This document shows positions 1-4,156 of a stretch of DNA of 5,535 nucleotides, in pieces. A model generated the notes under the pieces. It was given only the letters and a program-made list of their open reading frames with translations, searched no databases and was not told the origin of the DNA. The DNA comes from JAQGMO01 sp050954505 (GTDB lineage: Bacteria > Pseudomonadota > Gammaproteobacteria > Burkholderiales > Burkholderiaceae_D), in NCBI GenBank assembly GCA_050954505.1, contig JBPBPY010000124.1:1-5535 (forward strand), given 5' to 3'. The first letter of the stretch is position 1, and each line of letters opens with the position of its first letter. The translations under genes and the position numbers were made by a program.

Positions 1-1404
1 GCTGGTGGCAATGCCGATGCTGACGGTGACATGATGAAATTCGCTGGCCTTGTGGGTGATGTCCAGCTTTTCGACGGCGCCATGAATTGCCGCGGCAAGA
101 TGGCCGGCGCCAGGTCCATCGGTCGCAGGCAGCAGCACGACAAACTCTTCGCCGCCGAACCGCGCAACCACGTCCGACGGGCGCAAACTGCAGCTGGCAA
201 TGGCGCCGGCGACGGCCGCCAGGGTTGTGTCGCCATGGTGATGGCCGTAGGTGTCGTTGTAGGCCTTGAAACGGTCGATATCGATGAACAGGACCGAAAG
301 CGGCAGGTTGGTGCGCCGGGCGCGCGACCATTCGTCGCGTATGGCCTGGTCCAGCGTGCGCCGGTTGCTCAAGCCGGTCAGGCTATCGGTACCGGAAAGC
401 TGGCGCAGTTCCGCTTCGATGCGCAGGCGGCTCTTGAAGGTTGCCGACAGAAATACCGACAGTGCAATCAGCGCCGTGGCCAGCAGGACGACAAACACTG
501 CCGTATAGCGCGTTTGCCGTTGCCATGACAGGAAAATGTCTTGCTCGCTGGGTGCAATGCTCATCACCATCGGCAGCTCGGCAAACTTGCGAAAAACGAA
601 CAGGCGCCGCACATTGTCGATGGCACTGTATCCGTAGAACGCGTGCTCGCGATGGCGCATGAAGCGGGCGAAGTTGACGCTGGTCTTGACGTTCTTGCCA
701 ATCAGCGCATTATTCCCCGGGTACATCAACACGGTGCCGTCCTCCTTGAGCAGCGTCATTGCCCCCAGGCTCCCCAGGGTGACGCCATCGAGCAGTGCGG
801 TGAAATAATCGAGCTTGATGGCGGCAATCGCGACGCCGGCAAAACTGCCGTCCGGATGATTGATGCGCCGGCTCAGGGCAATCGAATGCGCGCCATCGCG
901 CAGACGGGAAAAATAGGGTGCACTGATGAACAGGCCTTCATCGTCGCGTGCCTTGTGGACCTTGAACCAGTCGCGGTCGGCAAAGTTGGCATGCCGGGTG
1001 CCGGCGACATTGGAGTCGTCGACGATATCGCCCTTGGCATCGATGTAGAGCATGGAGCCGAGATATCGGCCCGCAGTGGTGGCGCGGTCGAACAGCAGAT
1101 TGCGGCGGTAGGTAACCGGCATGGCGCGCACCACCGGATCGAGTGCATTCTCCACCACCGCCTGCAGTGACAGGTCCACCTGCTGGAAGGTGCGCGTGAC
1201 TTCGCGCTCGACCAGCATGCCAAGATTGTCGGCCTGGGCAATGGCATGGTCGGAAAGCGACTGGCGCTCCTGCAGCACGATGTGGGTAAACAAGGCCAGC
1301 ATGCTCAGCGTGAGCAGCACCGTTCCCCCCACGATGGCCACTGGATAGCGCAGCAGAAGCGTGCGCAAGCGCAGGGAAGGGAGGCGGGAAAAGCGCATCG
1401 GCAT
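1..1404 (-). CDS. Membrane-bound diguanylate cyclase with periplasmic Cache-like sensor (3' end outside window)
   Basis: The product is predicted to make cyclic di-GMP from two GTP at the inner membrane in response to a periplasmic signal. The frame is open for 468 codons from ATG at 1404 to the window edge. A basic N-terminus (RFSRLPSLRLR) precedes TM1 at about residues 20-43. Residues about 45-298 form a periplasmic region resembling double-Cache sensors, including DRDWF at 143-147 and a following SAPYFSR segment. TM2 spans about 301-323. The GGDEF domain starts near D340 (TDSLTGLSNRR). Expected catalytic residues are present: metal-binding D375 in FIDIDRFK, N383 and D392 for guanine binding, and the signature GGEEF at 417-421. 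RPSD at 408-411 lies five residues before it, the classic product-inhibition I-site. Only the last few dozen GGDEF residues are missing. Any further C-terminal domain (for example EAL) would be unseen. ATG 1398 is an equally possible start, and neither start has a clear Shine-Dalgarno. The ligand is unknown. It is transcribed divergently from the antiporter. Confidence 0.93.
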   Translation of the reverse strand, partial: MPMRFSRLPSLRLRTLLLRYPVAIVGGTVLLTLSMLALFTHIVLQERQSLSDHAIAQADNLGMLVEREVTRTFQQVDLSLQAVVENALDPVVRAMPVTYRRNLLFDRATTAGRYLGSMLYIDAKGDIVDDSNVAGTRHANFADRDWFKVHKARDDEGLFISAPYFSRLRDGAHSIALSRRINHPDGSFAGVAIAAIKLDYFTALLDGVTLGSLGAMTLLKEDGTVLMYPGNNALIGKNVKTSVNFARFMRHREHAFYGYSAIDNVRRLFVFRKFAELPMVMSIAPSEQDIFLSWQRQTRYTAVFVVLLATALIALSVFLSATFKSRLRIEAELRQLSGTDSLTGLSNRRTLDQAIRDEWSRARRTNLPLSVLFIDIDRFKAYNDTYGHHHGDTTLAAVAGAIASCSLRPSDVVARFGGEEFVVLLPATDGPGAGHLAAAIHGAVEKLDITHKASEFHHVTVSIGIATS

Positions 1405-1502
1405 GGTCAGGCTGGCTGGGGGCGCAAGGCTTGGGCGGGCGCAGGGAAGCGTCAACTCGCCGGGGGTCTTGATGCTGGCAGGGCGCGGTGAATGGAGCGG
1501 CT

Positions 1503-1531
1503 ATTTTATCGCATGCCGGTGGCCGGTCCAA
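1503..1531 (-). promoter_or_regulatory. Candidate promoter of the diguanylate cyclase gene
   Basis: Read on the minus strand, TTGGAC (1531-1526) lies 17 bp from TAAAAT (1508-1503), giving a plausible sigma70-like pair with a good -10 and a poor -35 (3 of 6 matches). Transcription would start near 1496, leaving a leader of about 90 nt. A second -10-like TATAAA (1548-1543) lies further upstream but has no recognisable -35. The palindrome at 1530-1545 overlaps the -35 edge. Inferred from sequence pattern only. Confidence 0.3.
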
Positions 1532-1545
1532 ATCTGATCAGATTT
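1530..1545. promoter_or_regulatory. Perfect 16-bp palindrome, candidate operator between divergent genes
   Basis: AAATCTGATCAGATTT is identical to its own reverse complement over all 16 bases. It is relatively AT-rich within GC-rich surroundings. It sits between the cyclase and antiporter start codons and touches the candidate cyclase -35. A dimeric helix-turn-helix regulator would be the expected kind of ligand, but I cannot name a family. No regulator gene is present in the window. Confidence 0.45.
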
Positions 1546-1548
1546 ATA

Positions 1549-1597
1549 GCTTGCTGCGTCCTGCTTGCCGCTTGCCGCTTGCTGCTTGCTGCTTGCG
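1549..1597. repeat. Tandem array of seven 7-bp units, consensus GCTTGCT
   Basis: Seven consecutive heptamers fill 49 bp: GCTTGCT, GCGTCCT, GCTTGCC, GCTTGCC, GCTTGCT, GCTTGCT, GCTTGCG. Only the second unit departs by two bases. The others differ from the consensus at most in the last base. The array lies in the divergent intergenic region, ending about 120 bp before the antiporter start codon. Such short tandem arrays can change copy number by replication slippage. Whether this one affects expression is unknown. Confidence 0.85.
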
Positions 1598-1621
1598 CGA
1601 TGCGCAGGCGGCGTTTCTTTG

Positions 1622-1627
1622 TAGAAT
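1622..1627 (+). promoter_or_regulatory. Candidate -10 element of the antiporter gene
   Basis: TAGAAT matches the sigma70 -10 consensus at five of six bases. It would place the transcript start near 1634, about 84 nt before the ATG at 1718. No good -35 lies at 16-18 bp (the 17-bp position reads GATGCG), so this is a weak call. Confidence 0.25.
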
Positions 1628-1648
1628 GACAAACCTTTGCCGCATGCC

Positions 1649-1679
1649 TGGCAGGACAGCCTTGGCCGTGCCTGCCAAG
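1649..1679 (+). other. Overlapping inverted repeats in the antiporter leader
   Basis: TGGCAGG (1649-1655) can pair with CCTGCCA (1671-1677), giving a 7-bp stem with a 15-nt loop. CTTGGC (1661-1666) can pair with GCCAAG (1674-1679), giving a 6-bp stem with a 7-nt loop. The two right arms overlap, so the stems exclude each other. They lie between the candidate transcript start and the start codon. A run of six T (1710-1715) follows some 30 nt later, not directly after a stem, so a simple terminator is not indicated. Confidence 0.3.
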
Positions 1680-1717
1680 CCCGACGCAGTACCGCCTCTC
1701 TTGCCTGGATTTTTTAC

Positions 1718-3358
1718 ATGGATATTGTTTCCACAGTCTTGCTGCTGCTCGCTTGCGTCGTCGCCAGCACCATTTGTGCGCGCCTGCTGCCAAGCCGCTT
1801 TCCCTTGCCGCTGCTGCAGATTGCGCTGGGCGCGGCGCTGTCCTGGTGCGGTGTCAAGGTGGCGTTCGACTCGCAGCTGTTCCTGCTGCTGTTCATTCCG
1901 CCACTGTTGTTCCTCGATGGCTGGCGCATGCCCAAAGGGGCATTTTTCCGCGACTGGAAGGTGATTCTGTCACTGGCCATCGGACTGGTGGTATTCACCG
2001 TCGTCGGTGTCGGCTTTTTTGTCCATTGGCTCATTCCCGCCATGCCGCTGGCGGTGGCCTTCGCCCTGGCAGCCATTCTCTCGCCCACCGATCCGGTGGC
2101 GCTTGGTGCCATGACGGCGTCGGCCCCATTGCCGGCGCGCCTGCTGCACATCCTCGAAGGCGAAGCGCTGTTCAATGATGCCACCGGCCTGGTGGGTTTC
2201 AGTTTTGCCGTCGCTGCTGCCTTGTCCGGCCACTTCTCCATCATCGAAGCCTCCTGGTCCTTCCTGCTGGTGGCCGGCGGCGGCCTGGTCACGGGTTTGC
2301 TGGTTACCTGGCTGATTGCGCGCATCAATCAGCTGCTCATCCGGCATGCCGGCGAAGAGCCGGCCATCCAGATGCTGGTCAGCCTGCTGATTCCATTTGC
2401 CTCCTACATGGTCGCCGAGCATCTGCAGGTTTCCGGCATCCTGGCAGCAGCCACCGCTGGTTTTGCCATGCACTATGTCGAGCTGTCGGTGCGCCCGCAA
2501 GCCGATACCCGCATGCTGCGCAGCGCGGTCTGGGATACGGTGCAGATTTCCCTCAACGGCATCATTTTCATCCTGCTCGGCCTGCAGTTGCCGGTGTTGC
2601 TGGCGCATCTGCCCGAGATCAGCCGCGCCGGCGGGGCGCGCACGGCCTGGCATCTGCTGGGCTACATCGTTTCCATCACGCTGGTGCTGGCACTGCTGCG
2701 CGCGCTTTGGGTATGGATATCGATGCGCCTGACGCTGCTGAGTGCATCGGCAGCGGGACACCGGCAACCCGAACCGCATGCACGGCTTCTGGCGGTGATT
2801 TCGATTTCCGGCGTGCGCGGCGCCATCACGCTGGCCGGCATCCTGACGCTGCCCTCGCTGATGCATGACGGCAGTGCCTTTCCGACCCGCGAGCTGGCCA
2901 TCATCTTGGCCATGGGCGTGATCCTGTTTTCGCTCATCACCGCCGGCATCGTTTTGCCGGTGCTGGCACGCGGGCTTGTGGATTTGCCGCAATTGCCGCT
3001 GGGTGCCTCCGAAGGCCGCGCCCGCCACGCTGCTGCGCAAGCTGCCATCGATCGCGTGGAAGCGCTGGCCGCCGGCCCGTTGTCAGGCGACGAAGCACCT
3101 GGCTTGCGCAATCAGGCGGCCCACAATGTGCTGGAAAATTACCGCCGCCACCTGATCGACGGTGATGCCGAAGGCGAGCACCATGAGGCTGCACCGGCCA
3201 AGCGGCAGCTGCAGATGGAACGCGACCTGCGTGTCGAAGGCTTGCGTGCTGCGCGCGACAAATTGTTTGCCCTGCGCCGCACTCATGATATCGATGACGA
3301 TGTGCATCGCAAGCTGGTGCGCGAAATCGACTTGCTGGAGGCAGGCTTGTCGAAGTGA
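1718..3358 (+). CDS. Na+/H+ antiporter, CPA1 family (YjcE/NhaP-like)
   Basis: This 546-residue inner-membrane protein is expected to exchange Na+ (perhaps K+) for H+, serving pH and salt homeostasis. The length is typical of the YjcE-like branch of CPA1. The first 430 or so residues are a series of hydrophobic helices. Family landmarks are present: SPTDPVA at 122-128 (the broken-helix segment), EGEALFNDATG at about 147-157 with the ND pair N153-D154 expected to bind the ion, and SGVRGAITLAG from 364 with the conserved arginine R367. The last 110 or so residues are hydrophilic, charged and probably helical, as expected for a cytoplasmic regulatory tail. I chose ATG 1718 because it leads straight into TM1 (MDIVSTVLLLLACVV). 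An in-frame TTG at 1637 would add 27 non-membrane residues and has no ribosome site. Only a weak GGA (1707-1709) precedes the ATG. It is divergent from the cyclase and convergent with the next gene. Ion preference cannot be read from sequence. Confidence 0.93.
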   Translation: MDIVSTVLLLLACVVASTICARLLPSRFPLPLLQIALGAALSWCGVKVAFDSQLFLLLFIPPLLFLDGWRMPKGAFFRDWKVILSLAIGLVVFTVVGVGFFVHWLIPAMPLAVAFALAAILSPTDPVALGAMTASAPLPARLLHILEGEALFNDATGLVGFSFAVAAALSGHFSIIEASWSFLLVAGGGLVTGLLVTWLIARINQLLIRHAGEEPAIQMLVSLLIPFASYMVAEHLQVSGILAAATAGFAMHYVELSVRPQADTRMLRSAVWDTVQISLNGIIFILLGLQLPVLLAHLPEISRAGGARTAWHLLGYIVSITLVLALLRALWVWISMRLTLLSASAAGHRQPEPHARLLAVISISGVRGAITLAGILTLPSLMHDGSAFPTRELAIILAMGVILFSLITAGIVLPVLARGLVDLPQLPLGASEGRARHAAAQAAIDRVEALAAGPLSGDEAPGLRNQAAHNVLENYRRHLIDGDAEGEHHEAAPAKRQLQMERDLRVEGLRAARDKLFALRRTHDIDDDVHRKLVREIDLLEAGLSK

Positions 3359-3385
3359 CGGCGCCGGGTATTGCGGCCGGCGCTG
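3359..3385 (+). terminator. GC-rich hairpin just after the antiporter stop codon
   Basis: Bases 3359-3367 and 3377-3385 form a 9-bp stem (one G-T pair) around a 9-nt loop, starting at the base after the TGA. No T-run follows. It may end transcription weakly or protect the mRNA 3' end rather than act as a standard intrinsic terminator. Confidence 0.35.
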
Positions 3386-3388
3386 CAT

Positions 3389-3444
3389 CGGTGCTACAGA
3401 ATCGGCGCTACGCAATTGGAGCTACGCAATCGGCGCTACGCCCA
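3389..3444. repeat. Four tandem 14-bp repeats between convergent genes
   Basis: Consecutive 14-bp units are CGGTGCTACAGAAT (3389), CGGCGCTACGCAAT (3403), TGGAGCTACGCAAT (3417) and CGGCGCTACGCCCA (3431). The core GCTAC is present in all four. A shortened fifth copy, CGGCGCTGCAT, may precede them at 3378-3388, overlapping the hairpin arm. The array occupies half of the 111-bp gap between the antiporter stop and the stop of the minus-strand membrane protein gene. Function is unknown. Confidence 0.85.
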
Positions 3445-3469
3445 CTGTGGCAGCGGCACTGGCTGCGCT

Positions 3470-3973
3470 CTACCTGATCTTGTGGTCTTCCTGCTTGGCA
3501 TCCTTCATCGCTTCCGGTTCCAGCTCTTCGGCAAAGCGGTTGCAATAGATGAACACGCCCCAGGCCGCCAGCAAGATGCCGACTGCGACGATGATGATGG
3601 CCGCATACGGCAGATCGGCAGGTTTCTCGTGCAGGGCCTTGAAGGTGGCAACCAGGCCTTCTATCGCCAGGGCCACGATCACCACCACGAAAAAGCGCGA
3701 CAGGTAGCGGCGCACGCGCGTCGGTGCGCTGATGTCGGCATCGCGCACGACTTCTTCCTCGACGATGGTTTCGGCAATCTGCAGCGCCACCACGGCCGCT
3801 GCCAGCAGGCCGACCGCTTCGATGATCGCTTGTGCCGCACCGACGTCGGCGCCGCCGGCAATCGCTTCCCAGCCCATGCGCGCCGATATGAAGATCAGCA
3901 GCAGTGCCGAGCAGCTGAACAGCAGCGCCATGACGCTATGGATGATCTGGAAAATGAAGCTGGTCGATTTCAT
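3470..3973 (-). CDS. Small four-helix inner-membrane protein, function unknown
   Basis: I do not firmly recognise this 167-residue protein. It shows four likely membrane helices at about 10-31, 46-68, 91-111 and 123-143. An acidic stretch (EEEVVRD, 72-78) and an arginine-rich stretch (TRVRRYLSR, 85-93) lie between helices 2 and 3. The C-terminus is hydrophilic, ending EDHKIR. Glutamates E52, E68 and E105 lie in or at the ends of the predicted helices, which is uncommon for a purely structural membrane protein. It resembles, from memory, short hypothetical membrane proteins of beta- and gammaproteobacteria sometimes loosely labelled 'general glycosylation pathway protein'. That label is unverified. 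I chose ATG 3973 because helix 1 follows directly and AGG sits 7 bases upstream. An in-frame ATG at 4048, also preceded by AGGA, would add 25 residues without obvious structure. The gene is convergent with the antiporter and lies 183 bp downstream of the DUF748 gene on the same strand. Confidence 0.75.
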   Translation of the reverse strand: MKSTSFIFQIIHSVMALLFSCSALLLIFISARMGWEAIAGGADVGAAQAIIEAVGLLAAAVVALQIAETIVEEEVVRDADISAPTRVRRYLSRFFVVVIVALAIEGLVATFKALHEKPADLPYAAIIIVAVGILLAAWGVFIYCNRFAEELEPEAMKDAKQEDHKIR

Positions 3974-4018
3974 GTGAGGCCTGGGGATCAATGACGGCAA
4001 AGCCGGGGTCAATTTCGG

Positions 4019-4032
4019 GCAATGAACATTGC
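4019..4032. promoter_or_regulatory. Inverted repeat upstream of the membrane protein gene
   Basis: GCAATG and CATTGC form two perfect 6-bp arms separated by AA, 46 bp upstream of the preferred start at 3973. If that start is right, this could be an operator or leader structure. If the gene instead starts at 4048 it is coding and the symmetry may be chance. A -10-like TATAGG (4059-4054, minus strand) lies just upstream but has no good -35. Confidence 0.2.
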
Positions 4033-4112
4033 ACTGGAATAACTTCATCGAATCCTATACGGATGCCGGGAAGGCCAACTGCGCCAGCGCAAGCCTGGGC
4101 AGGATTTGCACG

Positions 4113-4124
4113 CCGGCGCGCCGG
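4113..4124. repeat. 12-bp GC palindrome in the gap before the membrane protein gene
   Basis: CCGGCGCGCCGG is perfectly self-complementary and lies about 33 bp beyond the DUF748 stop codon. It may form part of the 3' structure of that transcript together with the hairpin at 4138-4154. In GC-rich DNA such a palindrome can also be chance. Confidence 0.3.
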
Positions 4125-4137
4125 TTATTGCGCAGTT

Positions 4138-4154
4138 GCCGGCGTGGCGCCGGC
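4138..4154 (-). terminator. Hairpin just after the DUF748 stop codon
   Basis: GCCGGCG (4138-4144) pairs with CGCCGGC (4148-4154) across a 3-base loop, giving a tight 7-bp GC stem that starts 2 bases after the TGA at 4159-4157. No T-run follows on the minus strand, so intrinsic termination would be imperfect. Confidence 0.35.
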
Positions 4155-4156
4155 GG

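Noticed and set aside
541..1170. A 209-codon plus-strand open frame opposite the cyclase
   Set aside because: The minus strand here encodes a continuous Cache-GGDEF protein. The plus-strand frame has no recognisable domain.
938..1531. A 197-codon minus-strand frame overlapping the cyclase start
   Set aside because: It is Pro/His/Ala/Arg-rich and shifted relative to the frame carrying TM1, the Cache-like sensor and GGDEF.
1637..1717. Upstream TTG start extending the antiporter by 27 residues
   Set aside because: There is no ribosome site. The added residues are not membrane-like, and CPA1 proteins usually begin close to TM1, as from ATG 1718.
1405..1717. A c-di-GMP or other riboswitch in the intergenic region next to the cyclase
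   Set aside because: I could not identify a conserved aptamer core. Only simple repeats and short stems are visible.
1970..3040. A 356-codon open frame on the minus strand, antisense to the antiporter
   Set aside because: It lies wholly opposite a gene with clear CPA1 motifs. Its product is Gln/Arg/Gly/His-rich without domains, typical of an antisense shadow frame in GC-rich coding DNA.
3389..3444. 14-bp repeats as a possible CRISPR array
   Set aside because: The units are contiguous with no spacers, too short, and no cas gene is present.
3371..3994. A 207-codon plus-strand frame running through the 14-bp repeats and opposite the small membrane protein
   Set aside because: The opposite strand gives a clean four-helix protein. 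This frame is His/Gln/Arg-rich and looks like a shadow.
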